A program made the position numbers and the translations under genes. A DNA stretch of 64,000 bases, taken from the NCBI GenBank assembly GCA_020883125.1, contig JAHREW010000002.1, positions 142,040 through 206,039 on the forward strand, written 5' to 3'. Numbering within the stretch: position 1 is the stretch's first letter; each line of letters opens with the position of its first letter. The stretch comes from Microcoleus sp. CAWBG506 (GTDB taxonomy: Bacteria; Cyanobacteriota; Cyanobacteriia; Cyanobacteriales; Microcoleaceae). Positions 7,877 to 17,729 of this stretch are shown one piece after another. The notes beneath the pieces are model-generated. The model did no database searches. It was not told where the DNA came from and saw only the letters and a program-made list of their open reading frames with translations.

Positions 7877-8914
7877 ATGACATCCTCAAGACTGTCTGAA
7901 ACTACAAATTCAGCCTCAACGAAGGACAATCGCTTACACCTAGAGCGACTGGTGAGTGCGAAGGCACCGACAGCCACAGAAATCAAAGCAGGCTGCGATG
8001 TAGTCAGCGGGTTGACTCAAACCCCAAAATCCTTGCCACCTAAGTATTTCTACGACGATCGCGGCTCGAACCTATTTGAGTTGATTTGTCAATTGCCGGA
8101 ATATTACGTGACACGTACTGAGGCGGCGATTTTGGAAGAATGTGCGGGGGCGATCGCCAATTTAACAGGCCCCTGTGAAATTGTCGAACTAGGTAGCGGT
8201 AGTTCCACCAAAACACGAATTCTCCTCGACGCTTACAGTCAACGGGAATATCCCCTGCATTATTTGCCCATAGACATCAGTCCCACCATCCTAGAAAGCA
8301 GCGCCTTTCAACTGTTAGCCGAGTATCCATCACTCCAAATTCACGGACTTGTGAGCACCTACGAGTTAGCTTTGGCAAAAATTGCCCCATCGCCATTGCC
8401 AACCCGAATGATTTGTTTTTTAGGCAGTACCCTTGGCAATCTTAGCCCTGAAGAATGCGATGTATTCTTCACACAAATTGTCGGCGCATTGCAGCCTGGA
8501 GAGTATTTTTTGTTAGGCATTGACTTAGACAAATCTAAGGAGATTTTAGAGCCAGCCTACGATGACAGTCAAGGAGTGACGGCGACATTTAATTTGAATA
8601 TGCTGAGGCATTTGAATCGGAAATATGAAGGGAATTTTGATTTGACGCAGTTCGAGCATTGGGCATTTTACAATCAAGCAGAATGTCAAATTGAAATGCA
8701 CTTGAAAAGCAAAAAAGCACAAACAGTCAACTTACGCGCTCTCAATTTAACGGTTGAATTTGCAGTAGGAGAAACTATCAGAAGTGAAATTTCCCGCAAG
8801 TTCAAACTCCCTAATATGCAGGAACAACTTGCGAGTCGCGGTTTAGCGCCTGTGCAAGTTTGGATCGATCCAAATCAGTGGTTTGGTTTGATACTTTGTC
8901 AGATGTCAGTTTAA
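7877..8914 (+). CDS. egtD: histidine N-alpha-methyltransferase EgtD
   Basis: Trimethylates histidine to hercynine with three S-adenosylmethionine, the first committed step of ergothioneine synthesis. The 345-residue protein has the family's N-terminal KYFYDDRGSNLFELICQL segment, the SAM-binding loop VELGSGSSTKTRILLDAY near residue 102, IDISPTILE near 132 and FLGSTLGNLSPEE near 180. The length is slightly above the roughly 320 residues of typical EgtD because of a 30-residue N-terminal lead. It lies 136 bp after egtB on the same strand, and a hairpin repeat stands in between. No egtA (gamma-glutamylcysteine ligase) or egtE (lyase) gene is in the window. Confidence 0.9.
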   Translation: MTSSRLSETTNSASTKDNRLHLERLVSAKAPTATEIKAGCDVVSGLTQTPKSLPPKYFYDDRGSNLFELICQLPEYYVTRTEAAILEECAGAIANLTGPCEIVELGSGSSTKTRILLDAYSQREYPLHYLPIDISPTILESSAFQLLAEYPSLQIHGLVSTYELALAKIAPSPLPTRMICFLGSTLGNLSPEECDVFFTQIVGALQPGEYFLLGIDLDKSKEILEPAYDDSQGVTATFNLNMLRHLNRKYEGNFDLTQFEHWAFYNQAECQIEMHLKSKKAQTVNLRALNLTVEFAVGETIRSEISRKFKLPNMQEQLASRGLAPVQVWIDPNQWFGLILCQMSV

Positions 8915-8920
8915 GATTAA

Positions 8921-9008
8921 ATGAACCGCGAAGGCGCATCTGACCTTAAGCCATAGAAAAAAAGGAATGCAGCTCTTCCTTCGCGCTCTTCGCGTCTTCG
9001 CGGTTCAT
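8921..9008. repeat. AACCGCGAAGGCGC inverted repeat element
   Basis: Begins ATGAACCGCGAAGG and ends CTTCGCGGTTCAT, giving about 88 bp with imperfectly palindromic arms and a second CTTCGCGC block inside. A longer relative lies at 17584-17710, and AACCGCAGAG-type relatives occur at 53559 and 61110-61550. It stands between convergent egtD and the gene at 9051 and could act as a terminator. Confidence 0.75.
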
Positions 9009-9050
9009 TCAAATCATTAAAAATCGCTAGAACGAGTAACAAAGAACAAA

Positions 9051-9662
9051 TTAACAAATTGGTTTTTGTCCTGGTTTGACAGCATGAATGTACTCGCTTC
9101 CCGATGTTGGCCATCCCCGCTTGTAATAAGCCTCCTCCGGCTTCCCCCAGCCCAATTGCAACAATATTTCTAAAAAATCTAATTTTTCCCACTTCCAAAG
9201 ATTAACCCATTCTGTGCGCTGGACGATCGCCTCTACATCCCTAGGCTCGATCGAGCGAAAATCCTTGCCACTATTAATACTTAAATATAAATCCATCTCC
9301 ACAGTTACTTGCCGCCAGAATGCCAACATCGTCATCTTGGCTGATTTCAGCGTCATCAAATCCACAGGTAAAGCAATTAATTCATCGTCCACTGCTGGAT
9401 AATTAAGAGTGTTCCCTTTAACCGTCATTTCGCGCCAAACAATCCCAGAAACTTGATGTTCCCGTTGATATTCGTGTATGGCGGCCTTAAAATTTTGATA
9501 AGCAGTGAACTTTTGGACGCCCTCAGATTTCAGAAAGCGATCGATCACGGGGTTTCCTGTAGAATGGGTTTCAGTCAAATTCAGACGCCGCCCGTGTAAG
9601 CAAGCTTGGCGCTCTGCTTCGAGGATGTTAATGAGTTCCGCCTGGGTGTAGATCTTGGACAT
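9051..9662 (-). CDS. conserved hypothetical protein
   Basis: A 203-residue soluble protein that I do not recognise beyond being of a type found in cyanobacteria. It is rich in charged and aromatic residues. Notable stretches are AELINILEAERQACLHG near residue 8, EYQREHQVSGIVWREM near 68 and WVNLWKWEKLDFLEILLQLG near 153. There is no signal peptide or membrane segment. It is the last of four minus-strand genes (TPR protein, two cysteine-peptidase-like proteins, this one), but a 218-bp gap separates it from the gene upstream, so co-transcription is uncertain. The C-terminus ends KPGQKPIC. Confidence 0.55.
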   Translation of the reverse strand: MSKIYTQAELINILEAERQACLHGRRLNLTETHSTGNPVIDRFLKSEGVQKFTAYQNFKAAIHEYQREHQVSGIVWREMTVKGNTLNYPAVDDELIALPVDLMTLKSAKMTMLAFWRQVTVEMDLYLSINSGKDFRSIEPRDVEAIVQRTEWVNLWKWEKLDFLEILLQLGWGKPEEAYYKRGWPTSGSEYIHAVKPGQKPIC

Positions 9663-9880
9663 CTATGTGGACAATTTTGAAAGTTTGTCGAAACCCGGAG
9701 TCAATATCTCAGGCTGCAAGAGCGACGATTTTTCTCATAAACCTGGTTTTTTGCGTCCTGGACTGTTGTCAATAAAGAGCAACAAACTACACAACCGAAT
9801 TTAATTCTTGAGCCACCACTATAACATGAAGATAGGAGAATCAGCAATTATCGACTTGATATTTGAGATTTAATATCAAA

Positions 9881-10669
9881 TTAAATGCCGGAAATGGCGA
9901 CCCAAAAATAATTCTCAAAAGATTTTTTCGGCAGATCTACGCGCATTTTTTTACCCCAAGTATAGACATCAAAGCTGACCCGCTCCCCATCGGCGTTACC
10001 CAAATTGTCATCAGGAATTGCCATATTTCCTAACAAGGCAACCCAATGAGTGGGATAAGGTATCAGAGGCGGTTTATTTCCCAACATTCCTTCAGCAGTA
10101 ATTAAAGCAAAGGCAAAGCCCCCTGATTTAATGGCTGCATCGGCGGCCCGCAGCGCTGGAATGTCGCCACTAAAATAAGCGTAATGAGATTTTACATCGC
10201 GACTGCCCAAAATTTCTCGCGCCCACCCGGCCATTTCCCAAGATTTAGTCATCCCACTAATATTACGAATAATTTCTGGAGCATTTGGTTCGACTGGAAA
10301 TATCAAATTGGCGGATTCCCGCAGTGTTGATAATAGCATCCAATCAATTTGAGGCATCCGCAAGTTTCCTTTGCTTTGTCGCAGGGGAATGGAGGGATAA
10401 ATCGATCGCATAGATTTAGTCTGCAAACTGCCTATTTCAAAAAGATGGCGACAAATTTCGACGTAGCGAAGAGGGTTTTGGTTAAGCAGTGTAAATGCTA
10501 CGGCTGCGGGTCCACAAAAAGGTTGTCCGCTTTGATTGATTTGGAAAGGGTTTTGGATGCGATCGCGCATTTCTGCGATGATTTGGGTTTTATTCAAACC
10601 AGCCCAAACTCCGGGAATCTGGGAGCGTTCAAATTCAGAAATTGCTGCATCTACTTTCTGTGATTCCAT
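9881..10669 (-). CDS. putative papain-like (C39-type) cysteine peptidase
   Basis: A 262-residue protein with the residues expected of a papain-like fold in the right order. Cys52 lies in GQPFCGPAAVAFTLL at the start of a predicted helix, His208 in YPTHWVALLG on a strand, and Asp234 in FDVYTWGKK. The Cys-Gly-Pro-Ala-Ala motif is typical of peptidase C39-like and related enzymes. There is no signal peptide and no glycine-glycine exporter partner, so a bacteriocin-processing role is not supported. Possible roles are a cytoplasmic protease, an amidase or a toxin effector. It follows a gene for a second cysteine-peptidase-like protein with a 56-bp gap. The assignment rests on motif spacing only. 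Confidence 0.55.
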   Translation of the reverse strand: MESQKVDAAISEFERSQIPGVWAGLNKTQIIAEMRDRIQNPFQINQSGQPFCGPAAVAFTLLNQNPLRYVEICRHLFEIGSLQTKSMRSIYPSIPLRQSKGNLRMPQIDWMLLSTLRESANLIFPVEPNAPEIIRNISGMTKSWEMAGWAREILGSRDVKSHYAYFSGDIPALRAADAAIKSGGFAFALITAEGMLGNKPPLIPYPTHWVALLGNMAIPDDNLGNADGERVSFDVYTWGKKMRVDLPKKSFENYFWVAISGI

Positions 10670-10725
10670 TATATTTATTAGACACTTGTATTTGACGTTA
10701 ATTTAAATGTATTTACTTAGATGAA

Positions 10726-11214
10726 TTAATTTGTTTCCTGTGTTTGAACAATCTGTAATTCCCGGCATTTATCTAAAGCCAACATATAAGCGGTTTGATA
10801 GTCGATACCGCCTAACATCAAATCCCCGTAATATTCATAGGGTAGATCTCCATAAACTGGGAGTGGATCGTCGAGAGGGTAATCTTCCTTTGACTCTTCT
10901 AAAATTGCGGTCAATTGTTTGATACTGAGACTTTGGGCGGGAAAATAGTAAAGGTTTTCAGCGGTAACGCCCAGGTGCACGAAGGTTGGGTCAACAATGC
11001 GATCGCCCAATTCCAGCCAGCCATATTCCAGAGGTTTGTCGGAGATTGCAGGTATCACCAAAAAGCCTTGAACATAGATTGTACCTTCGATCGCTAAAGC
11101 TGCTCGATAAGCATTGTCAAAGCATTTTTTAGGTTGACTTTTGATGTTACTGGCAATTTCTTGGGAAAGCATCTCATCTAATATTTTTGTCATTGTGTGC
11201 TGCTTAATTACCAT
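10726..11214 (-). CDS. transglutaminase/NlpC-like small protein
   Basis: A 162-residue protein with a signature like small transglutaminase- or NlpC-type folds. Cys31 lies in KKCFDNAYRAAL at a helix start, followed by strands YVQGFLVIP, then YGWLELGDRIVDPT. In active relatives the pattern is usually His-Ala-Trp before the strand and Asp-Pro-Thr after it. Here the histidine position is Tyr64, so activity is uncertain or another histidine is used. The ATG overlaps the stop of the upstream TPR gene (11208-11214), and CAGGAAA precedes it, so translation is probably coupled. An in-frame ATG at 11193 is an alternative start. Function is unknown. Confidence 0.55.
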   Translation of the reverse strand: MVIKQHTMTKILDEMLSQEIASNIKSQPKKCFDNAYRAALAIEGTIYVQGFLVIPAISDKPLEYGWLELGDRIVDPTFVHLGVTAENLYYFPAQSLSIKQLTAILEESKEDYPLDDPLPVYGDLPYEYYGDLMLGGIDYQTAYMLALDKCRELQIVQTQETN

Positions 11215-12902
11215 TTTCCTGGCATTGTGTCCTTGAGTCTCAATTCTTCTCGACTCATGAGAGCTTCGTAATAATCTGGTTTAATTTCTAGGGCCACTCC
11301 ATAGGAACTAATGGCATCTTGATTACGGTGCAATTTTTGCAATACATCGCCTCGATGAGACCAAGCTTCCCAGTTATCTGGCTTGAGTTGAATTACCTTG
11401 TCAGTAGCTATAAGTGCTTCAGCATAGCGTGCCATTTTTGCTACTACAATGGAGCGGTGCATCCAGGCTTGATAGTTGTCAGGCCAGATGGTAATTGCTC
11501 GATCGTAGGCTACCAGGGCTGGTTCGTACTGCTGCAAATTTTCGAGAGCCTTGCCACGTTTTAACCAAGCTTCAAAATTGTCCGGCATGATTTGAATGAC
11601 TTGGTTGTAGGCGGCGATGGCTTCTTGATAGCGCTCTAATTTTTCTAGGGCGGCCCCTTGTTGTAAACCAACTTTTGAGGAAATTTGTGCTTCGGAACTC
11701 ATAGAAATTACTTTATCGTAACAGACGATCGCCTCGGAGTATTGTTGCAATTGTTCGAGAGCTGCACCTCGCAGGTTCCAAGCTTCTAGAAAATTGCTTT
11801 GAATTTGCAGGGCATTATTATAAGCGATGATTGCATCTTTGTATCGTTCCAATCCGGCTAAAGCGATACCTCTACCTAGCCAAGCTTCGGGGAAATTGGG
11901 ATTGATTTGAATTGCTTTATCAAAAGCTGCGATCGCCCCTTCATAATCTTCTGATTCTGACAGAGTTTGACCGCGACCGATCCAGACTTCTGGATAAAAT
12001 TGATTAATTTGAATAGCCCGATCGAAACAAGCAATAGCCGCATCACGCTGCTGGTGTTTAAGGGCCATACCCTTATAAAACCAAGCTTCGTAATCGTTAG
12101 GTTGTAGTTGAATTACCCGATCGTAAGCTCTAACTGCTTCTGGATATCGGTGAAGTTTTGCCGATGCTATGCCTCGATTGAACCAAGCCAGACAATTGGC
12201 TGGTTGTAATTCCAGGGCGCGATCGTAAGAAGTGACAGCTTCAGGATAACGCTCCGTCTTCATCAGAGCCAAGCCTCGGTTCAACCAAGCTTCCCAATGA
12301 GTTGGTACGAGCTTGAGGGCGCGCTCGTAAGCAGCCACGGCCTCCGAGTTCCGTTCGGCTTGCAACAGTACATTACCTTGACGAAACCACATGGCGGGCA
12401 AATTGGGATGAATTTGTGTGGCTCTTTTGTAACTACTTGCTGCGACTTCCCACTTTTGCAATTCTTCCAGAGCTCGGCCGCGCTGATACCAAGCTTCGTG
12501 TTTTTCCGAATTAATTTCAATTGCTTTGTCAAAACCCGCGATCGCCTCGGAGTAATTTTGTAAGCTTAACAGTGCCGTACCGCGTAGCATCCATGCCCAA
12601 TATTCTTCTGGTTTGAGAGCTATAGCTCGATCGCAACAGGCTACGGTTTGTAGATATTGCTCCAATTGCTTGTAAGCCTTACCCAAATTCAGCCATGCCC
12701 TAACCCAGTCTGGCTTAATTTGCAATGCTTTGCCGTAACAATCCACGGCTGCTTCGTATCTTCCCGATGCGTACAATCTATTGCCCCGATCGTAATCAGG
12801 AAATGCTGCAAAAATCCTGAAAATTGGTGGCAGTAAGGTTCCTTGGGGGGTTAAAAATTTGTCATTGGAGGTTGGAGGGGGAGAAGTTGATAAGTCTGAC
12901 AT
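11208..12902 (-). CDS. TPR repeat protein
   Basis: A 564-residue protein that, after a 40-residue Pro/Ser/Thr-rich lead, consists of about 15 tetratricopeptide repeats of 34 residues. They have the usual pattern W-LG-AL---Y-EAI--YD-AI-I-P. It has no signal peptide or other domain, so it is probably a cytoplasmic scaffold. TPR arrays bind peptides or partner proteins. Its stop codon overlaps the start of the next gene, a cysteine-peptidase-like protein, which suggests the partner is encoded beside it. The highly regular repeats, several with nearly identical codon use, suggest recent internal duplication. Confidence 0.85.
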   Translation of the reverse strand: MSDLSTSPPPTSNDKFLTPQGTLLPPIFRIFAAFPDYDRGNRLYASGRYEAAVDCYGKALQIKPDWVRAWLNLGKAYKQLEQYLQTVACCDRAIALKPEEYWAWMLRGTALLSLQNYSEAIAGFDKAIEINSEKHEAWYQRGRALEELQKWEVAASSYKRATQIHPNLPAMWFRQGNVLLQAERNSEAVAAYERALKLVPTHWEAWLNRGLALMKTERYPEAVTSYDRALELQPANCLAWFNRGIASAKLHRYPEAVRAYDRVIQLQPNDYEAWFYKGMALKHQQRDAAIACFDRAIQINQFYPEVWIGRGQTLSESEDYEGAIAAFDKAIQINPNFPEAWLGRGIALAGLERYKDAIIAYNNALQIQSNFLEAWNLRGAALEQLQQYSEAIVCYDKVISMSSEAQISSKVGLQQGAALEKLERYQEAIAAYNQVIQIMPDNFEAWLKRGKALENLQQYEPALVAYDRAITIWPDNYQAWMHRSIVVAKMARYAEALIATDKVIQLKPDNWEAWSHRGDVLQKLHRNQDAISSYGVALEIKPDYYEALMSREELRLKDTMPGKW

Positions 12903-13022
12903 AGGCTTTGTACATAAAAATTTTGTTGAACAACCAGCTTGGCGGTCTTAATATTAACTTATGCTGTGCTTAACTCGCTGCTATAGTCAGATAAATTTAA
13001 CATATTTTCCATCAAATTTTGT

Positions 13023-15194
13023 ATGGTTTTTGTGCACGCAGTTTTAGATTTTACCGATGCTAATTGGGACTCGATCGCCTTTAGCTCCAATTATTGCTAT
13101 CAAGGTCTTTGCGTTCAAAGCGGTGAGTTGCTGAGATTGCCTCGCACAGTTCAGTGTGAGGCGATCGCCCGTGGTTTGATGCAGCACCTTGGAGAGGACG
13201 AGTGTCATTCCCGCGAGGGCAAAATGTATGGAGTCTTGCTAGTTGAAACCCTCGGAGGGGAAAAAAAGGTACTCAAAGCATTTTCCGGGCTTTTGAATGG
13301 TTATAGCCACGTTCCCGGCTGGGTAACGCCCATTCCCGGACGCGATCGAGTGGCCTTGACAGAGGCCCGAACCTTGACTGAATTGGAGTCGATGAAACAG
13401 GAACTGATGCGGCTACAACAGCTTCCCCAGCGGCAGGAATATGACAGACTATTGCGAGAGTGGGAATTGGAATTACAGGCTTTGGGCGATCGGCACAAAA
13501 TTTGCAAGCAGGAACGAGCTCTAACACGGGATTTACTGTGCAGAACTATGGCAGGAGAAACACTAGAAATAGCTCTAGAAAAACTTAATCAAGTAAGTCG
13601 ATTAGAAGGAATTGAACGCAGGCAAGTTAAGCGAAATCGGGACGATAAATTGCAGCCATTAAAACAATTAATTGAAGCTGCTGATGGGCGGATAACTGAA
13701 CTGAAACAGCAGCGTAAAAAACTGTCTCGCGAACTGCAAATGCAGATGCACGAGGCTTATACTTTGGTGAATTTTTTGGGAAATTCGCGATCGCTCCAGC
13801 AATTGATGCCCAGCGGTTCGATCCCGACAGGAACCGGCGATTGTTGTGCACCAAAATTGCTCCACTACGCGGCTTTACACAATCTGAAACCCTTGGCCAT
13901 GGCTGAGTTTTGGTGGGGGCCATCCTTGGGGGACAAAGTTCAGGGAGAGTTTTATGGTGCTTGTGGCGATCGGTGTCAGCCATTGATGGGGTTTTTGCTA
14001 TCAGGATTAGCTCAAAATCGGAGTTTTTTTAAGAATGTTAATAACTGCGAGGTAGATGCTGTTGGTGACAGTGACAACTGCGAGCATCCCGATTATGTAA
14101 GGGCGAAGCATGACCGCAGACAATTTATTCGTGATAACCAGAGATTTATAGCGGTCATGCTTCGCCCCTACGAATATATTTGCCAAACACAGATGCACCC
14201 TGACAACTTAACATCAAACCGACTGTTTCCCTTGTTTGTATTGAAGTCTAGATCCCCCCTAACCCCCCTTCTTAAGGGGGGGACAAGAAATACTCTGAAA
14301 GTCCCCCTGATTGACGGGGGGACAACAAATACTCTGAAAGTCCCCCTGATTGACGGGGGGACAACAAATAATCTCAAAGTCCCCCTTATTAAGGGGGATT
14401 TAGGGGGATCTAGACTCGACAAAAACCAACATTTATTTTCAGTCTTAAGTTCTCACGAATCAGAACACCCTGGGAAAGAGATGAAAGGAGGGCTTATAGC
14501 CCACCCCAAAAACAATAATTTTGATGGTGGAATAGGCATCTTGCCTGTTCCTGAACCGAGAAAAATGCTACCAATTATTTATGAGGATAAATGGTTAATA
14601 ATTATCAATAAGCCTGCAAATTTACTCTCAGTTCCTGGTCGTTACCTAGAAAATCAAGATAGTGTATTAAGTCGTTTCCGCAACTTGCTAGTCGATGGAT
14701 TTAATTTGAATACCGTGCATCGATTAGATTTTGATACATCGGGAATTTTGATGTTAGCACGGGACAAAGATACTTACAAAAAACTTGGTCTACAATTTGA
14801 AAAAAAACAGGTTCATAAAATTTATGAAGCTGTACTTTCTGGGGTAATAAATATGAATATTGGATCGATCGCCCTGCCGCTGTGGGGGAATCCTGACAAT
14901 AGACCGATTCAGGAAGTTAATTGGGAACGTGGAAAACCCAGTGTGACTGAGTTTCAGGTGATTGGAAGAGAAGGAAATTGCGATCGCATCGAATTTGTGC
15001 CGCTCACGGGACGGACTCATCAATTGAGAGTTCATGCAGCGGATGTGAGAGGATTGGGGATACCGATTTTGGGCGATCGACTTTACGGATGCAAAGCCGA
15101 TGCAATCCGATTACACTTACACGCTAGGGAAATTTCTTTTGAGCATCCGCAGTTGGGAAACAGGCTATACCTAAAGGCAGAAACCCCATTTTGA
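13023..15194 (+). CDS. RluA family pseudouridine synthase with long N-terminal region
   Basis: Converts uridine to pseudouridine in rRNA or tRNA; the substrate is not predictable. The C-terminal catalytic domain starts near residue 515. It has HRLDFDTSGILMLARD at 566 with the catalytic aspartate Asp569, and LTGRTHQLRVHAADVRGLGI near 660. The N-terminal half has a cyanobacterial-type domain (VLKAFSGLLNG, GWVTPIPGRD), a coiled-coil from about 115 to 240, and GDCCAPKLLHYAA with WWGPSLGDK. The linker between the two halves contains two repeat elements that stay in frame, at residues 359-383 and 409-464. They explain why 723 residues is long for this group. The start at ATG 13023 is the first after the divergent TPR gene. 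Confidence 0.85.
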   Translation: MVFVHAVLDFTDANWDSIAFSSNYCYQGLCVQSGELLRLPRTVQCEAIARGLMQHLGEDECHSREGKMYGVLLVETLGGEKKVLKAFSGLLNGYSHVPGWVTPIPGRDRVALTEARTLTELESMKQELMRLQQLPQRQEYDRLLREWELELQALGDRHKICKQERALTRDLLCRTMAGETLEIALEKLNQVSRLEGIERRQVKRNRDDKLQPLKQLIEAADGRITELKQQRKKLSRELQMQMHEAYTLVNFLGNSRSLQQLMPSGSIPTGTGDCCAPKLLHYAALHNLKPLAMAEFWWGPSLGDKVQGEFYGACGDRCQPLMGFLLSGLAQNRSFFKNVNNCEVDAVGDSDNCEHPDYVRAKHDRRQFIRDNQRFIAVMLRPYEYICQTQMHPDNLTSNRLFPLFVLKSRSPLTPLLKGGTRNTLKVPLIDGGTTNTLKVPLIDGGTTNNLKVPLIKGDLGGSRLDKNQHLFSVLSSHESEHPGKEMKGGLIAHPKNNNFDGGIGILPVPEPRKMLPIIYEDKWLIIINKPANLLSVPGRYLENQDSVLSRFRNLLVDGFNLNTVHRLDFDTSGILMLARDKDTYKKLGLQFEKKQVHKIYEAVLSGVINMNIGSIALPLWGNPDNRPIQEVNWERGKPSVTEFQVIGREGNCDRIEFVPLTGRTHQLRVHAADVRGLGIPILGDRLYGCKADAIRLHLHAREISFEHPQLGNRLYLKAETPF
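14097..14171. repeat. in-frame palindromic repeat inside rluA-type gene
   Basis: GTAAGGGCGAAGCATGACCGC at the left and its reverse complement (one mismatch) at 14151-14171 form 21-bp arms around 33 bases. The whole element is 75 bp, which is 25 codons, so it fits the reading frame. It lies in the linker of the pseudouridine synthase. Confidence 0.85.
14247..14414. repeat. in-frame CCCCCT repeat array inside rluA-type gene
   Basis: An element bounded by TCTAGATCCCCCCTAA (14247) and TTTAGGGGGATCTAGA (14399-14414). It contains units of 39 bp starting near 14262, 14301, 14340 and 14379. Each unit has a GTCCCCCTGATTGACGGGGG-like hairpin and a TACTCTGAAA-type spacer. 39 bp and the total of 168 bp are multiples of three, and the frame stays open, giving repeated LKVPLIDGGTTN peptides. 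Confidence 0.88.
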
Positions 15195-15330
15195 TTTGGC
15201 TCAAAATTACGCAATTTCTGAATTGTTTGCGATTTTGTGATGTCCTTATCATTGAAATGGTTCGATTCAAGTTATGGTAAGAAACAAACGCAAATTTCCC
15301 GAATTTTTCAGTTGACAAACTAGCAAAACC

Positions 15331-16449
15331 ATGAACATCCAAACCACATCGCCAGCCCTGCTAAGTTCCTTCAAACTTGGAGATTTACTCCTAAAAAACC
15401 GAGTAGTTCTTGCACCCTTGACTCGTGGCAGAGCCGGTGAAGCGCGGATGCCCAACGCCTTAATGGCAAAGTATTACGCTCAGCGGGCTGCGGCGGGTTT
15501 AATCATTACCGAAGCCACAGTGATTTCGACTCAAGGCATTGGCTGGCAAAATACGCCCGGAATATATTCCGACGAGCAGCTTGAAGCCTGGAAACAGATT
15601 GTGACTGCGGTGCACACTCACGAAACACCGATTTTTATGCAGCTTTGGCACTGCGGGCGAGCTTCTCACAGTAGTTTTCATGAAAATGGTGAATTACCCG
15701 TAGCGGCCTCTGCGATCGCCATAAATGGAGAAGGACTTCATACCCCTGTAGGTAAACAACCTTACGAAACTCCTCGCGCTTTAGAAACCCATGAAATTGG
15801 CAGAATTGTAGAAGAATATCGCAAGGCAGCAGAACGGGCAAAAAAAGCAGGTTTTGATGGTGTAGAAATTCACGGGGCTAACGGCTATCTAATAGACACA
15901 TTTTTACAAAGTAAAACCAATCACCGAACAGATGCCTATGGCGGTGGAATTGAAAACCGCTACCGTTTTCTCAAAGAAATTGTCGAGGCAATTATCACGG
16001 TATTTCCGGCACATAGAGTAGGAGTCAGACTTTCTCCCAACGGTGTTTTTAATGACATGGGTTCTCCCGATTATCGTCCAAGTTTTCTGTACATTGCAGG
16101 GCAGTTAAATACCTACAACTTAGCTTATCTTCACCTGATGGATGGCTTAGCTTTTGGCTTTCATGAATTGGGAACGCCGATGACGCTGGCAGAGTTTCGT
16201 GAGGTGTTTGCAAATACTCTGATTGGTAACTGCGGATATACCCAAGAACTGGCAGAAACCGCCATTAGTAGCGGAGTTGCCGACTTAATCGCCTTTGGTC
16301 GAGATTTCATCAGCAATCCCGACTTGGTAGAGCGTTTCACTCATGGCTGGCCGCTCAATCCCCCTGCCCAAATGCCTACCTGGTATTCTTTTGGTCCAGA
16401 AGGTTATGTGGACTTTCCTACCTATGAGGCATCTCAAGCGGCTTCCTAA
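15331..16449 (+). CDS. Old Yellow Enzyme family alkene reductase
   Basis: FMN-dependent NAD(P)H enzyme that reduces activated C=C bonds, as in N-ethylmaleimide reductase and xenobiotic reductase. The 372-residue TIM barrel has LLKNRVVLAPLTRGRA near residue 19, LWHCGRASH near 105, and HGANGYLIDTFLQ with SKTNHRTDAYGG near 184-210. RVGVRLSPNG lies near 230 and GRDFISNPDL near 330. Length is typical. The physiological substrate is unknown; oxidative-stress detoxification of enals is a usual suggestion. It is followed by a strong hairpin terminator at 16529, so it is probably monocistronic and separate from por downstream. Confidence 0.92.
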   Translation: MNIQTTSPALLSSFKLGDLLLKNRVVLAPLTRGRAGEARMPNALMAKYYAQRAAAGLIITEATVISTQGIGWQNTPGIYSDEQLEAWKQIVTAVHTHETPIFMQLWHCGRASHSSFHENGELPVAASAIAINGEGLHTPVGKQPYETPRALETHEIGRIVEEYRKAAERAKKAGFDGVEIHGANGYLIDTFLQSKTNHRTDAYGGGIENRYRFLKEIVEAIITVFPAHRVGVRLSPNGVFNDMGSPDYRPSFLYIAGQLNTYNLAYLHLMDGLAFGFHELGTPMTLAEFREVFANTLIGNCGYTQELAETAISSGVADLIAFGRDFISNPDLVERFTHGWPLNPPAQMPTWYSFGPEGYVDFPTYEASQAAS

Positions 16450-16528
16450 TCCGATGAGGAGATGGATGAGTGCCAGTTGAGATCTAGAACGTTTCCCCAT
16501 ATCCTAAAACCATAGGGTACTAAAAAAC

Positions 16529-17564
<1,036 letters not shown>

Positions 17565-17583
17565 TCTAATGAAGTAAGATTAA

Positions 17584-17710
17584 ATGAACCGCGAAGACGC
17601 TAAGGACGCGAAGGAAGAACCCCGCCTGGTATCCCAATGGGGGAAAGAAAAAGTCTATCTTCTTCCTTTCTTCCTTCGCGCTCTTCGCGCCTTCGCGGTT
17701 TAATTTCATT
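17584..17710. repeat. long AACCGCGAAGACGC inverted repeat element
   Basis: Starts AATGAACCGCGAAGACGC and ends CTTCGCGCCTTCGCGGTTTA, with a further CGCGAAGGAAGAA / TTCTTCCTTTCTTCCTTCGCG pairing inside. It is a larger relative of the element at 8921. It fills the por-tpsB gap, and its right end lies just before the tpsB start codon. Confidence 0.8.
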
Positions 17711-17729
17711 ATTCAATTATATAAATAAT

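Noticed and set aside
14168-14422. Reverse-strand frame over the rluA repeats (repeated PPSIRGTFR peptide)
   Set aside because: It is open only because the repeat is palindromic and its unit is a multiple of three. There is no start context or family match.
17637-17729. Longer TpsB start at 17637
   Set aside because: The extension is made of the inverted repeat element; a proper signal peptide begins at 17730.
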